A stretch of DNA of 64,000 nucleotides from Trinickia diaoshuihuensis (GCF_003390925.1 NZ_QUBS01000090.1:186001-250000); one strand, 5' to 3'. Counted from the first letter of the stretch, positions 42,326 to 53,376 are shown. Made by a program: numbers and translations. The notes: generated by a model from the sequence alone, not told the origin.

Positions 42326-43405
42326 TCATCCGGCGGCAAATCGCATCACTTCCTGAGCGATCGCCTGCAACGGCACCGTTCGCTCGACGCCCCCGCGCTT
42401 GATCGCCTCTTTAGGCATGCCGAAGACGACGCAAGTCTCCTCGTTCTGGGCGACAGTGGCGGCGCCCGCGGTTCTCATCTCCAGCATTCCATTGGCGCCA
42501 TCGTCGCCCATACCCGTCATGATCACGCCAAGTGCATTCGCGCCCGCGCTGTGGGCCACGGACCGAAAGAGGACGTCCACGGAGGGACGATGTCGATTGA
42601 CGAGGGGCCCGTCGATCACGTCGACGAAATAGTGCGCGCCGCTTCTTCGAAGCGCCATGTGACGACCGCCCGGTGCAATCAGCACCTGACCGGGGGCGAC
42701 TCGCGCGTTGGACTGCGCCTCTCTCACCGACACCCTGCAAATGCCGTCGAGACGCGCGGCAAACGCGGCGGTGAACTTCTCCGGCATATGTTGAACCACG
42801 ACCACCCCGGGCGATACCTCGGGCAGTGCCGTCAACACCTCCTCGAGCGCCTGCGTGCCTCCCGTCGAGGTACCGATCGCGACGACCCGCTCGGTCGTAT
42901 GCGTCATGGCCTGCGGCGCCTGGGCAGCGAGGATCGCGTCGGCCGAGTACTTCGGGACCGGTTTCACGCCTTCCGCGTGGTGTCGCGACGCCAGCCGCTT
43001 CACGTTGGCGCCGGCGGCAGTGCGAACCGTGCTGACGAGGTCTTCCGAAGCATCGATCAAGAACTGCCGCAGTCCGAGCTTAGGTTTTGCCACGACCGCC
43101 ACCGCGCCGGCCGCCAACGCCTCGAGTGTGGTCGGCGCGCCTTTTTCGGTCAGCGTTGAGCAAATAACGACCGGCGTCGGGCGCTGCGCCATGATCTTGC
43201 GCAGGAACGTCAAACCATCCATGCGCGGCATCTCGACATCGAGGACGATGACGTCGGGCCATTGCTTCTTGAGCCGCTCGATGGCCAACAGCGGATCCGC
43301 CACTGCCGCGATGACCTCGATGCCCCGCGCCTGCGCAAGCAAACCGGAAACGACCTGCCGCACGACGGCCGAATCGTCGACCACCATCACTTTTATCGGA
43401 TTCAT
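42326..43405 (-). CDS. cheB: Chemotaxis response regulator protein-glutamate methylesterase
   Basis: 359 aa. Receiver domain (1-about 125): [13 protein letters not shown] with the acidic pair and DVEMPRMDG with the phosphorylated Asp. Methylesterase domain: catalytic Ser in [16 protein letters not shown], His in QHMPEKFT, and Asp in [11 protein letters not shown]. It removes methyl groups from receptors when phosphorylated by CheA. Last gene of the chemosensory operon, 67 bp after cheR. Confidence 0.96.
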   Translation of the reverse strand: MNPIKVMVVDDSAVVRQVVSGLLAQARGIEVIAAVADPLLAIERLKKQWPDVIVLDVEMPRMDGLTFLRKIMAQRPTPVVICSTLTEKGAPTTLEALAAGAVAVVAKPKLGLRQFLIDASEDLVSTVRTAAGANVKRLASRHHAEGVKPVPKYSADAILAAQAPQAMTHTTERVVAIGTSTGGTQALEEVLTALPEVSPGVVVVQHMPEKFTAAFAARLDGICRVSVREAQSNARVAPGQVLIAPGGRHMALRRSGAHYFVDVIDGPLVNRHRPSVDVLFRSVAHSAGANALGVIMTGMGDDGANGMLEMRTAGAATVAQNEETCVVFGMPKEAIKRGGVERTVPLQAIAQEVMRFAAG

Positions 43406-43472
43406 GTTCGATGCTCGGAAATCGCACGCCCTCGACTAGAGCCGGCCCGTCCCGGGCGAACCGTGGTCCGCA

Positions 43473-44276
43473 TCAGGCCGCCTTGCGATAGATCGATGGG
43501 GCCAACTGCAAAACCGACGAGTTGACCTCGTTGAGCGTTTCGGAGTGGCCGATAAAAAAATGTCCGCCCGGTTTCAAATGCGAAAGCACGCGTTCCACCA
43601 CGCGCCGCTTTGTCTCGGGATTGAAGTAGATCAGCACGTTGCGCAGGAAAATCACGTCGAAACGCCCCATCGACGAAGTATCCTCGTTCAGGTTCAGTCG
43701 CTGAAACGTCACATGGCCGCGCAATGACCGTTCGACCAGCAACGTGCCTTCCTGCTCGCCGCGCCCCTTCAAGCAAAACCGCTTCAAGTAAGTCTGCGGA
43801 ATGTGCTGCGCGCGCGCGAGCGGATAATGCGCCACGCGTGCGCGCTGCAAAACGCGATCGCTGATGTCGGAGCCGGACACGCTCCAGTGCAGATCCGGCA
43901 TGCACTCGGCGAGCACCATTGCGATGCTGTAGGGCTCCTCACCCGTCGAACATGCGGCGCTCCAGACCGCGAGCGGCGAACCGCGTTCCCTCGCGGACGT
44001 GGCTAAACGATGCAACATTTCAAAGTGCTTCGGCTCTCGGAAAAAGAACGTTTCGTTCGTCGTCAGTAAATCGATGGCGGTCTGCACTTCGCCGGGCGAC
44101 TTGCCGCTCTTCAGCAAGGCGAGGTACTGGGTATAGGCCGGCAAGCCGAGCGCCGAAAGGCGCTTGGCGAGCCGGCCCGATACCATTTGCTTCTTGGCGG
44201 CCGACAACGATATGCCGGCCGCCTCGTAGATAAAGCGCTGAAAACCAGTGAATTCAGCGTCGGAGATCACGCTCAT
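43473..44276 (-). CDS. cheR: Chemotaxis protein methyltransferase
   Basis: 267 aa. N-terminal helical domain (GRLAKRLSALGL) and the SAM-dependent domain: TNETFFFREPKHF, SAACSTGEEPYSIAM (SAM site) and IFLRNVLIYFN. It methylates glutamates of chemoreceptors, the counterpart of CheB. It follows cheW by 24 bp in the operon. Confidence 0.96.
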   Translation of the reverse strand: MSVISDAEFTGFQRFIYEAAGISLSAAKKQMVSGRLAKRLSALGLPAYTQYLALLKSGKSPGEVQTAIDLLTTNETFFFREPKHFEMLHRLATSARERGSPLAVWSAACSTGEEPYSIAMVLAECMPDLHWSVSGSDISDRVLQRARVAHYPLARAQHIPQTYLKRFCLKGRGEQEGTLLVERSLRGHVTFQRLNLNEDTSSMGRFDVIFLRNVLIYFNPETKRRVVERVLSHLKPGGHFFIGHSETLNEVNSSVLQLAPSIYRKAA

Positions 44277-44300
44277 GGTTTGAGTCTGGCGGCGGCTCGA

Positions 44301-44864
44301 CTAAGCGGTTTGGGCGACGACTTCCGTCACGCCCGTGCCGACGCGAGCCAGTGTGGAAATTTCTTCAACCGACAGCAGTTGATCGACGTCAAGCAGAATC
44401 ACGAACTTCTCTTTCACTTTGCCGATGCCTCGCACGAAATCGCTGCGCACCCGCGTGCCGAAGCTCGGCGCCGGCTCGATGTCCTCCTCGGCAATGTCCA
44501 ATACCTCGTTCACGGCATCGACGACCACGCCGATCGTTTGCCTCGCATCGGCGCTCTGCACCTCGACAATCACGATGCAACTGCGCTTCGTGATGGCGCC
44601 CGGCTGCCGCCCGAATCGAGCAAGCAAATCCACGACGGGCACGACCGCGCCACGCAGGTTGATCACGCCGCGCACGGTTGCAGGCATCATCGGCACCTCG
44701 GTCACGCTCTTGTATTCGATGATCTCCCTGATCGCCAAGATGCCGATCGCGTAGACCTCGCCGGCCAACATAAACGTCAGGAATTGAGTGGGTTCGAAAT
44801 CGATTCCCTCCTCGTCATCGGTAGCCGTAGACGCTGTGTCCCGGATCGCTTTTCGATCGCTCAT
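44301..44864 (-). CDS. cheW: Chemotaxis scaffold protein CheW
   Basis: 187 aa; the first about 25 residues are an acidic extension. CheW-like SH3 fold: QFLTFMLAGEVYAIGILAIREIIEY, VPMMPATVRGVINLRGAVVPVVDLLARFG (in part RGVINLRGAVVPVVDL), and VIVEVQSADARQTIGVVVDAVNEVL. Couples receptors to CheA. It lies 9 bp after the chemoreceptor gene. Confidence 0.95.
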   Translation of the reverse strand: MSDRKAIRDTASTATDDEEGIDFEPTQFLTFMLAGEVYAIGILAIREIIEYKSVTEVPMMPATVRGVINLRGAVVPVVDLLARFGRQPGAITKRSCIVIVEVQSADARQTIGVVVDAVNEVLDIAEEDIEPAPSFGTRVRSDFVRGIGKVKEKFVILLDVDQLLSVEEISTLARVGTGVTEVVAQTA

Positions 44865-44873
44865 GCCGCCCCC

Positions 44874-46532
44874 TCAAAACCGCGTGAAATGCGATTCGTC
44901 GGGACCGTCGACGATCGCCGCGGCAAAGGTGGGCGCCATCTTCGGCGCCACGCCCACCGGACGAGACAGCGATTGTTTCGGCGCCGCGCGCTTGGCCGAC
45001 ACGGTACGCATCGCGCCCGAGGCCCCATCGGTAAGCTTGAAGAACGTCATCGTCTGCTTGAGCTGCTCGGCTTGGCCGCTCATTTCCTCCGCGGTTGCCG
45101 CCAATTCCTCGGAACTAGCCGCGTTTTGCTGCGTCGTCTGGCTCAGTTGAGTGATAGCGGCATTGATTTGGCCCACGCCGGCCGATTGCTCATCCGACGC
45201 CGCGGTGATTTCCTGCACGAGTTCAGAGGTCCGCTTGATGTTCGGCACGATCGCATCGAGCAGCATGCCCGCGCGCTCGGCAAGCTCGACGCTCGAACTA
45301 GCCACCGTGCTGATCTCCTGCGCCGCGATTTGGCTGCGCTCGGCCAGCTTGCGCACCTCCGCCGCCACCACTGCAAAGCCCTTGCCGTGCTGGCCGGCAC
45401 GCGCCGCTTCGATCGCGGCGTTCAACGCGAGCAAATTGGTCTGATAGGCGATGTCGTCGATGATCCCGATCTTCTGCGCGATTTGCTTCATCGCGGTCAC
45501 GGTCGCCTTGACGGCTTCGCCGCCCTCACCCGCTTCGCCCGCTGCCTTCGTGGCCATCGTATCGGTCATCCGCGAATTCTCCGCGTTTTGCGCGATCGAG
45601 GCCGTCATCTCTTCCATCGAGGCACTCGTTTCCTCGACGCTCGCGGCCTGTTCGCTCGACGCTTGCGAAAGCGTCTGCGCGGTTGCGCTGACTTCTTCCG
45701 ATGCGCCCGCCAGCGCCTCGGCGCCGCCGTTCACGTCGGTGACGACCTGCGAGAGCTTGCCGACCATCGTCTTCATGGCGTACAGCACGCTGCTCTTATC
45801 GTTAGCCTTCACCTCGACGCTGATGGTCAGATCGCCTTCCGACACACGCCCCGCGATTTCGGCGACGTAGGCCGGTTCGCCGCCGAGCTGACGCGTCAGC
45901 GAGCGCGTGATGATCCAAGCCAGCAGCAACGCGATCGCAAGACTTCCGACCAGCACGCCGATGGTCCAGACGCGCGCACGCGAAAAGACCTCCGCGGCGT
46001 TTGCCTCGGCGCGATGACCGCCCTCGGCGTTGAACAACGTGTCCTTGGCCAATGCCTGGCGCAACGCCTCGTAATTGGGGCGACCGCCCGTCAACACGGC
46101 CATGATCTCGTTCGACTTGCCTTGCTTGGCCAGATCGACGGACTTTTGGATGTCGCCAAAGAACACGTCTCGCCGCGTCTTGAAAGCGTCGTAGAGTTGC
46201 CGTTCTTCCGCCGTCGAGACTGTCTTCGAGTAAGCGTCGTCGGCTTTGCCGGCCGCATCGAAGTCCTGCTGAATCTGCGTCAGGCTATCGTCAAGGCTAG
46301 CGCCGGCGGTCATGCTCGCCATCCGGTACTGAACCGCCCGCAAGTGATTGACGCGCCCTCGAATCTCCTGAATGTTCTGAATGCCTGTCATCCAGTTCGT
46401 GGCGATCTCGACGGTGGATCCGTTGACCGCGGAAAGCTGCGAGATCGAATATCCCCCGAGCGCCACCATCAGAACCAGTACGATGAAGAACGAGCCGTAC
46501 AGCTTCGTCGCCACTCTCATGTTCTTAAACAT
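44874..46532 (-). CDS. Methyl-accepting chemotaxis protein
   Basis: 552 aa. TM1 at about residues 12-30 ([19 protein letters not shown]), periplasmic four-helix-bundle sensor domain, TM2 at about 187-207 ([20 protein letters not shown]), HAMP, then the cytoplasmic signalling hairpin with the conserved tip [24 protein letters not shown] (in parts [17 protein letters not shown]). The C-terminus ends HFTRF without the NWETF-like CheR-docking pentapeptide. Its ligand is unknown. It sits inside the che operon, 73 bp after cheA. Confidence 0.95.
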   Translation of the reverse strand: MFKNMRVATKLYGSFFIVLVLMVALGGYSISQLSAVNGSTVEIATNWMTGIQNIQEIRGRVNHLRAVQYRMASMTAGASLDDSLTQIQQDFDAAGKADDAYSKTVSTAEERQLYDAFKTRRDVFFGDIQKSVDLAKQGKSNEIMAVLTGGRPNYEALRQALAKDTLFNAEGGHRAEANAAEVFSRARVWTIGVLVGSLAIALLLAWIITRSLTRQLGGEPAYVAEIAGRVSEGDLTISVEVKANDKSSVLYAMKTMVGKLSQVVTDVNGGAEALAGASEEVSATAQTLSQASSEQAASVEETSASMEEMTASIAQNAENSRMTDTMATKAAGEAGEGGEAVKATVTAMKQIAQKIGIIDDIAYQTNLLALNAAIEAARAGQHGKGFAVVAAEVRKLAERSQIAAQEISTVASSSVELAERAGMLLDAIVPNIKRTSELVQEITAASDEQSAGVGQINAAITQLSQTTQQNAASSEELAATAEEMSGQAEQLKQTMTFFKLTDGASGAMRTVSAKRAAPKQSLSRPVGVAPKMAPTFAAAIVDGPDESHFTRF

Positions 46533-46605
46533 TATTACTCCACTTATAATTAGTTAGTATGACTAACTACTTTTGCGACAAACAGATGAATTTGAAATTA
46601 CTTAC

Positions 46606-48654
46606 TTAGTCGGCGTGCAGAGGCACGCTCGCTTGCGCGGCGGGTTCGAACCGCTGCATCAACCCCGGCACGTCGAGAATCAATGCGACCTCTCCCGTAC
46701 CGAGAATGCTCGATCCGCTGATGCCTTTCACGTGCTCGAACATTCTCGATAGCGGTTTGATGACCGTCTGCGCCTCGCCCACCAGTTGGTCCACGAGCAG
46801 ACCGACCTTCCGGCCCGCATGTTCGACGACAACGATGTTCTGGCGCTTCGTCGGCCGGCCGGGAATATCGAACAGTTCGCGCAAGCGTATGAACGGCAGG
46901 ACGTGGCCGCGCAAATCGGTGTAGTCCCGATCCGCCTCACCCCCGTAGGTCACGCATTCGTCCACCATGTCGAGCGGCACGACGAAGACAGCGTTCCCCA
47001 CCAACACGAGAAAACCATCGATGATCGCGAGCGTGAGCGGCAGCCGAACGGTGACCGTTGTCCCCAAACCCGGCGAACTCACGAGACTGACGCTACCGCG
47101 CAAGGCAGTGATGTTGCGTTTGACCACGTCCATCCCCACGCCTCTGCCCGACAAGTTCGTTACGACAGCGGCGGTGGAAAAGCCGGGCTCGAAAATCAAT
47201 GCGTAGACCTCGGCGTCACTCATCGGCTTGCCCTGCTCCACGAGCCCTCGCTCGATCGCTTTCGCGAGTATCTTGTCGCGGTCGAGCCCGTGACCATCGT
47301 CGCTGACCTCGATGACGATACTGCCGGAATCGTGATAGGCATTGAGCGTAACGCCCCCCCGGGCGGGCTTACCGCGCGCGGTACGCACCTCCACGGGATC
47401 GATGCCGTGGTCGATCGCGTTGCGCACGAGATGCAGCAGCGGGTCGCCTATCTTCTCCACGAGCGTCTTGTCGAGTTCGGTATCCTCTCCGCTCGTCCGT
47501 AGCTCGATGTCTTTCCCGAGTTCGCGGGCGACGTCGTGCACGACGCGTTGAAAGCGGCCGAAGGTCGCGCCGATCTTCACCATCCGGAGTTGCAGTGCGC
47601 TGTCGCGCACCTCCTCGACGAGGCCGGCCAATGTCGACGTGCTCTCTTGCATCTCGACATTCGATGAACGCCTTGCAATCAATGCGGCGCCGGCGGTCAC
47701 GGTAATCAATTCGCCGACGAGATTGATAAGGCGGTCGAGCTTGTCCGCATCGACTCGTACTGACTTTCCTTCCGAAGCCCGCGCTTGCGCTGCCGGCTTG
47801 TGCGTATCGACCGGGGGCGCGCGCAGCGGCGCAACGGCGGTCTGGACCGGCACGGCCGGTGCGACGACTTCCTCCGGCGCAGCCTCCGCCCGGCTGTTCG
47901 GCGCCACGACATCGATGACGCTTTCATCGGCCACGAAATCGAAGACCCCTAACAGGGTAGCCCGATCCACCGGCCCTTCGAAGGTGATCTCGCAGCCGAG
48001 GTAGCACGCTTCGGGGTCCAACTGGCTCAAGCCGGGAACGGCATCCGAATGCGTCACGATGTTTTTGACGGTGCCGAGCGTCGCCAAATAGCGCAGAAAA
48101 GACAACGGATCCATCCCGTTCCTCAGCACGTTGGTCCCGAATTGCACCGAGATGTGCCACTGCCCGTCGCCGTTACTCGTGCACGCATCGCTAGCGAGAG
48201 CTGCGGTACTCGCCGCGCGGCGATCATCCGATGCGCCCGGCGCTTGAGCAGTTCCGGGCATCTGACGTTTCATTCGCTCGATTAGCGCATCGCCGGCGTC
48301 GGTCAGGGCCGGCGTGTCCGCGCCAGGCTGCCCGCGTTCGACGCAATCGACCATTGCGCCGATATGGTCGGCGCATGCGAGCAACAATTGCGTCAGCGGT
48401 TCGGAGATCGCGACTTCGCCGCCGCGGACCGCATCGAGCAAACCTTCGACGATGTGGGTGAAGCGAACGACCGCATCCAACCCGAACAAGCCGGCGGAAC
48501 CTTTGATCGTATGCGCCGCACGAAAAATCGCGTTCACGCTTTCCGTGTCGCGTTCCCCTCTTGCGATCCGCAGCAGGGCCGCCTCCATCTCGGCGAGCAG
48601 TTCCCTGCTTTCGAGTAGGAAGGTGGGGAGTACCTCGTCAAGCTCCGTCTGCAT
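46606..48654 (-). CDS. cheA: Chemotaxis histidine kinase
   Basis: 682 aa. Hpt domain with the phosphorylated His in RAAHTIKGSAGLFG (about residue 48), a linker P2 region, dimerisation helices (DKLDRLINLVGELI), the HATPase domain (HLVRNAIDHGIDP, SDDGHGLDRDKI, GRGVGMDVVK) and a C-terminal CheW-like regulatory domain (FLVLVGNAVFVVPLDMV). It phosphorylates the CheY and CheB receivers. Its start overlaps the STAS gene stop by 17 bp. Confidence 0.96.
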   Translation of the reverse strand: MQTELDEVLPTFLLESRELLAEMEAALLRIARGERDTESVNAIFRAAHTIKGSAGLFGLDAVVRFTHIVEGLLDAVRGGEVAISEPLTQLLLACADHIGAMVDCVERGQPGADTPALTDAGDALIERMKRQMPGTAQAPGASDDRRAASTAALASDACTSNGDGQWHISVQFGTNVLRNGMDPLSFLRYLATLGTVKNIVTHSDAVPGLSQLDPEACYLGCEITFEGPVDRATLLGVFDFVADESVIDVVAPNSRAEAAPEEVVAPAVPVQTAVAPLRAPPVDTHKPAAQARASEGKSVRVDADKLDRLINLVGELITVTAGAALIARRSSNVEMQESTSTLAGLVEEVRDSALQLRMVKIGATFGRFQRVVHDVARELGKDIELRTSGEDTELDKTLVEKIGDPLLHLVRNAIDHGIDPVEVRTARGKPARGGVTLNAYHDSGSIVIEVSDDGHGLDRDKILAKAIERGLVEQGKPMSDAEVYALIFEPGFSTAAVVTNLSGRGVGMDVVKRNITALRGSVSLVSSPGLGTTVTVRLPLTLAIIDGFLVLVGNAVFVVPLDMVDECVTYGGEADRDYTDLRGHVLPFIRLRELFDIPGRPTKRQNIVVVEHAGRKVGLLVDQLVGEAQTVIKPLSRMFEHVKGISGSSILGTGEVALILDVPGLMQRFEPAAQASVPLHAD

Positions 48655-48994
48655 GGTCCACCGTCAGCATTGCAGCATTCGCGCCGCGTTCATTGTTCGG
48701 GGTGCCGGCATCGAGCATGCCGGTCAGATCGAAGGTCGTCAGTGCGTCGAGCACTGCGGCGCTCGGCGCTGCGAACTCGAGCTCGCAATCGATTTCGCGC
48801 GCGGTACGCCGCGCGGCGAGCAGTAGCTGCACACCACAGCTATCGATTTCCGTCACCTGGGATAGCTCGATGGCGCACTTCGCGGCGCCATCGAGCAGCG
48901 CTCGTAGCGCCTCGTGCAATTCGACCGCTCGATAAATCGTCAGTTCGCCTTCTAGACGTAACGTTGACGGCACAGCGATTTCTGCGGAATTCAT
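48638..48994 (-). CDS. STAS-domain anti-sigma-factor-antagonist-like protein in the che operon
   Basis: 118 aa STAS domain: VPSTLRLEGELTIYRAVELHEALRALLDGA, CAIELSQVTEIDSCGVQLLLAARR (in part EIDSCGVQLLLAARRTA). The Ser at the usual phosphorylation position lies in the EIDSCG segment. STAS proteins of this size are found in chemosensory operons that control functions other than swimming, for example by partner switching. It overlaps cheA by 17 bp and follows cheY. No partner kinase or phosphatase gene is seen. Confidence 0.85.
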   Translation of the reverse strand: MNSAEIAVPSTLRLEGELTIYRAVELHEALRALLDGAAKCAIELSQVTEIDSCGVQLLLAARRTAREIDCELEFAAPSAAVLDALTTFDLTGMLDAGTPNNERGANAAMLTVDHADGA

Positions 48995-49025
48995 CGTGTT
49001 ATGGAGTCAATGTTGTAGCGCGTGC

Positions 49026-49394
49026 TCAGGGCAGAACGAGCTTTTGCACGACGGAGAGCAGTTGCGGCGGGTTGAACGGCTTGACCATCCAAGCCTTCGC
49101 GCCCGCGGCCTGCCCTTCGCGCTTTTTGTCGTCCTGCGACTCGGTGGTCAGCATGACGATCGGCGTGAAGCGGTAGGCGGGCAATTGCTTCACCGCTTTG
49201 ACGAAGCTGATGCCGTCCATGTTCGGCATGTTCACGTCGCTGACGATCAAATGGATTTTCTGACCCGTCAACTTTTTCAATGCGTCGGCGCCGTCCGAGC
49301 CCTCGATGACTTCGTAACCCGCGCCGCGCAGCGCGATGCTCACGACTTGGCGCAAGGACGCCGAGTCGTCGACGATCATGATGGTCTTTGCCAT
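49026..49394 (-). CDS. cheY: Chemotaxis response regulator CheY
   Basis: 122 aa from ATG 49394 (MAKTIMIVDDSASLRQVV); the frame continues upstream into the next gene but without receiver features. Single-domain receiver: acidic pair in VDDSAS, phosphorylated Asp in SDVNMPNMDG, Thr in MLTTES and Lys in MVKPFN. It would carry CheA phosphate to an output, the flagellar switch in the classical case. It follows the second receptor gene by 34 bp. Confidence 0.95.
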   Translation of the reverse strand: MAKTIMIVDDSASLRQVVSIALRGAGYEVIEGSDGADALKKLTGQKIHLIVSDVNMPNMDGISFVKAVKQLPAYRFTPIVMLTTESQDDKKREGQAAGAKAWMVKPFNPPQLLSVVQKLVLP

Positions 49395-49428
49395 GGGTGT
49401 TCCGGTATGAATTGTGAAGGTATGCGGT

Positions 49429-50604
49429 TTAGAAGAACGTGACGTCGTCGACGGGGCTCGCCTGGACACCGGCCGCGGCGCCGCCGGCATGGGTCGCATG
49501 TTCGTCGACCATCGCATATGTGCTTTGTAGCTCGCCCAGGAGGCGCTTGCTGTCAACGGCGGCCGGGGATCCGTGCTGCTCGAATTCCCGTAGGCTTTCC
49601 GCGACTAACGGCGCCACGCGTTCGATGTTTTGACGCACATGCGTCATACGCTGACTGACTCGGTCCTGGAATTGCAATTGAACGAGCGACTCGACGATTT
49701 CGGTCTGGATGGCCGCGCTCTCGCGAGTTAGCGTCTCTGCCGAGGTTTCGAGTGCGTCGATGACGGCACGGAAATTTTCGAGCACGCCGTTGATCGCGAC
49801 TTGCGACGCGCCGATGGAGCTTGCTTCGCGTTGCGCGGACGATTCGGCGGCTTGCCGCGCCGCTTCGATGGCTGCCACGATCACACTGACCTTAGCGGCC
49901 ATTTGGCGCCCGGTTTCGCCGGACATCGCCGCGAGTTTGCGCACTTCCTGCGCGAGGACACCGAAGCTGCGGCCGGACTCGCCCGCATGCGCGGCCTCGA
50001 TAGCCGCATTGATCGCAAGCAGATTCGTTTTCGAGGCAATCGCGGCGACCTCGGCTGCCATTGCGTCGAGTTCCTGAGCGAAGCGTCCAAGGCTTTGTAC
50101 CTCGGCTTGCATCGAGCGGTTGCTGGACATCGCATCCGACAGCGAATCGACGACGGGCGAAAGATCGCGCTCGCTTTGAGCAAGCACGCTCGCTGCCTTG
50201 CCGCGCCCGCCCTCGGCCGACGAACCCAACGCCTTGCCGAGCCGGTCCACGATGGCGGAGAAGCGCTGCGTCAGCGCCGACACCGCGCTTTCCATTTGAC
50301 TACGCGAGTCTTCTATGTGCGCGCTCCACACGGGCAACAAGTCGCTGCCGAGGTCAGCCGTGCCCTGCACGTATGCCGCGAATGCGCGGTGCAATTGCTC
50401 CAGCTCTGCCTCTCGACGGCGATCCGCGAACCATCCCATCGCGAGCGCCGCGACCGCAACGGCGGCAATCCAGCCATTGATCGTCCAGTTGCCCGCGGAC
50501 CACGTCGCCACGACGGCGACGATCGTCATCGCAGCCGATTGATGGCGTGCGATACCTGATCTGATCTGGAGCGGGTTGAACGGTGTAACGTGCTGACGCG
50601 ACAT
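49429..50604 (-). CDS. Small membrane chemoreceptor-like (MCP signalling domain) protein
   Basis: 391 aa. Two hydrophobic segments near the N-terminus (about 27-41 and 45-60: MTIVAVVATWSAG, WIAAVAVAALAMGWFA) with almost no periplasmic part. Then a long coiled coil with the receptor tip IASKTNLLAINAAIEAAHAGESGRSFGVLA (in part TNLLAINAAIEAAHAG). No periplasmic sensor domain, so it may sense a membrane or internal signal. First gene of the eight-gene operon. ATG 50604. Confidence 0.88.
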   Translation of the reverse strand: MSRQHVTPFNPLQIRSGIARHQSAAMTIVAVVATWSAGNWTINGWIAAVAVAALAMGWFADRRREAELEQLHRAFAAYVQGTADLGSDLLPVWSAHIEDSRSQMESAVSALTQRFSAIVDRLGKALGSSAEGGRGKAASVLAQSERDLSPVVDSLSDAMSSNRSMQAEVQSLGRFAQELDAMAAEVAAIASKTNLLAINAAIEAAHAGESGRSFGVLAQEVRKLAAMSGETGRQMAAKVSVIVAAIEAARQAAESSAQREASSIGASQVAINGVLENFRAVIDALETSAETLTRESAAIQTEIVESLVQLQFQDRVSQRMTHVRQNIERVAPLVAESLREFEQHGSPAAVDSKRLLGELQSTYAMVDEHATHAGGAAAGVQASPVDDVTFF

Positions 50605-50763
50605 CGACGGCTTCCTTTTTCCTTTCGTCCTAACGAGCCTGTATTTCGGTCTTTTGAAAGGGAACTGAATACTCGTCCGATGTTTTTTAAATCGTCCCCG
50701 AACGTTTATTGTTTTGCGTATTTATGGTCGAACCCTCAGCGCGCTGAACTTTTTTAACTGCGC

Positions 50764-50769
50764 TATACT
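50764..50769 (+). promoter_or_regulatory. Candidate -10 box of the trpS leader
   Basis: TATACT (50764-50769) lies 7 nt before the leader ATG. No good -35 is seen at normal spacing (best CTGAAC, 14 bp away). The ATG would coincide with the expected transcript start. Confidence 0.5.
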
Positions 50770-50776
50770 CTCCGCC

Positions 50777-50827
50777 ATGGATACGAAACCGATCTCTCCG
50801 AACCTGCACGGTTGGTGGCACGCCTGA
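50777..50827 (+). CDS. Tryptophan leader peptide of trpS
   Basis: 16-residue ORF, ATG 50777 to TGA 50825-50827. Codons 13-14 are two consecutive Trp codons (TGG TGG, 50813-50818), between His-Gly and His-Ala. A Trp-Trp pair in a tiny ORF directly before a tryptophanyl-tRNA synthetase and a terminator is the hallmark of ribosome-mediated attenuation. No Shine-Dalgarno can be placed, because the -10 TATACT ends 7 nt upstream; the message may therefore be leaderless, as reported for rhizobial trpL. Confidence 0.72.
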   Translation: MDTKPISPNLHGWWHA

Positions 50828-51952
<1,125 letters not shown>

Positions 51953-51984
51953 AGATGCGTTGCCCCCGCAAAGCCGACTCTATG

Positions 51985-52499
51985 TCAACGCTGCTTCAAC
52001 AGGGTCCTTGCCGCCTCCCCCGGGCCGCCGCAACGATCGAGATCGAATGACGGATCTCCGGTCCAGGAGTAATAGATCGCAGCGCCGAGACGATTCTCGC
52101 TTGCAAGCTGCGCGAAATCGCCTGTCATCTCCTGGATCAAGCGGGCGTGATCGCTCTCGTCCGGGGCGGGACAGGTTTTACTGGCATAGATGAATCCCCA
52201 CTCGGTGATCCAACACCGCTTGCCGCCATTGCCGCGTATGTCGTCGCACTGGCGCTGAAGCCGCGAAAGTTTCCGCCGGGTAGTTGGATTTCCGTGAAAG
52301 GGCTGTCGGGAATACCGGGAGAGGGGCCCCGCACTACTTGGGGCAGGCCTACGCGGATACGAACGCACGGCACACAGAATGCCGCCTGACCGGAGCCACC
52401 GGCTTCGCTATCCGTCGAATATACGAGGCACGACAAAAGGAACACCGAGCCAGCCGACGCACTCAAGACGCGGGACTTGAACGTGGATTTTCGTACCAT
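51985..52499 (-). pseudogene. Decayed secreted glycoside-hydrolase-like gene
   Basis: From ATG 52499 (AAGGGGAAG upstream) the frame gives a signal peptide, then VRIRVGLPQVVRGPSPGIPDSPFTE, a hydrolase-like N-terminus. After about residue 85 the sense continues in another frame (GNGGKRCWITEWGFIYASK, AIYYSWTGDPSFDLDR) to a stop at 51985. W-I-T-E-W resembles the catalytic-Glu segment of clan-A glycoside hydrolases. The total, about 170 codons, is far shorter than such enzymes, so an internal deletion plus frameshift is the best explanation. Confidence 0.6.
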
Positions 52500-52620
52500 G
52501 CTTCCCCTTGCGTTAGGCGTTCCTAGGACGCCTTCGAACACGTCGGTCGGCCGCGACTGCTTGAATGAGCCTACCTGCCGACCCGCCGCTCGCCGGCCGT
52601 GGGGTATGCCGCCGTCGGTT

Positions 52621-53376
52621 TCAGCCGGCCTCGACCGCGGACATCACGATCGGCAACTCACGCATCGCCACTTTTTCGGCCTCGGCGCGTTTCAAGCCCA
52701 ACGTCTGCAATAACGTGGCTGCGGTGCGCTCGGGAAGATGTTCCCCGCTGAACCGGAGTTCCTCCAATATTGCGGCGTTCGGTGCCTCTGGGGCGACGAA
52801 CCCGAGTACGGCCGTCACCGCGGTGAGCATGGTCCCGCCCACGGATAAGAACGCGACGAAAGGATCCGCCACGGGGAAACGCTTGGCAACCATGCCTCGT
52901 TGCAAGTCGCGCAACAAGCGTTTGCCGAGCCCCCGGTCGAGCATGCGCGAGGAAAACCCCTCCCTAACCAAGAACTGCCCCCAGAGCGGCTCGCGATGCG
53001 CGCGCATTAGCGTGTAGCGCACGGAGACAGCAATCACTTCGGCCGGATCCGTCAGGCCCGTCGTGAGGCGATCGAGCCAGTCGGTAAATTCGTCGAACAC
53101 CGATTCGACCAGCGCGGCATAGATCGCCTCCTTGGACTCGAAGTGGTTATAGAACGAGCCAAAGCCGACGTCGGCCGCCTCGGTGATTTCGTTGATTGCG
53201 ACGCCGTCCATGCCCTTTCGGGCCATGAGCTTGAGCGCTGCTCCGAGCAAGCGCGCTCGTGTCTCTCTCTTGCGGCGCGCGCCGCGCGGTTCGCGGGCTT
53301 CAGCAGGCTCCGCGGCGGCGACAGGCGTTTGCAAAACCGTACGCTTGGCGGCCGGTATATTTGTTGTCTTCGGCAT
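52621..53376 (-). CDS. TetR-family transcriptional regulator
   Basis: 251 aa. A 35-residue polar N-terminal extension precedes the HTH: TRARLLGAALKLMARKGMDGVAINEITEAADVGFGSFYNHFESKEAIY (in parts ADVGFGSFYNHFESKEAIY). The C-terminal ligand-binding part is long and helical. The nearest divergent partner is not obvious, as the neighbouring gene on that side (pncC) is on the same strand; target unknown. The long N-terminal extension could be shorter with an internal start. Confidence 0.88.
   Translation of the reverse strand: MPKTTNIPAAKRTVLQTPVAAAEPAEAREPRGARRKRETRARLLGAALKLMARKGMDGVAINEITEAADVGFGSFYNHFESKEAIYAALVESVFDEFTDWLDRLTTGLTDPAEVIAVSVRYTLMRAHREPLWGQFLVREGFSSRMLDRGLGKRLLRDLQRGMVAKRFPVADPFVAFLSVGGTMLTAVTAVLGFVAPEAPNAAILEELRFSGEHLPERTAATLLQTLGLKRAEAEKVAMRELPIVMSAVEAG

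Noticed and set aside
44187-46553. 788-codon open frame on the plus strand through cheW and the receptor gene
   Set aside because: It is the antisense shadow of high-GC genes; its translation is Arg/His/Leu-rich with no domain, while the minus strand encodes clear CheW and MCP proteins.
50605-50763. Sigma-28 (FliA) promoter for the che operon
   Set aside because: TAAA-like and GC-rich pieces were searched on the minus strand, but no element with the right spacing to a GCCGATAA-type -10 was found.
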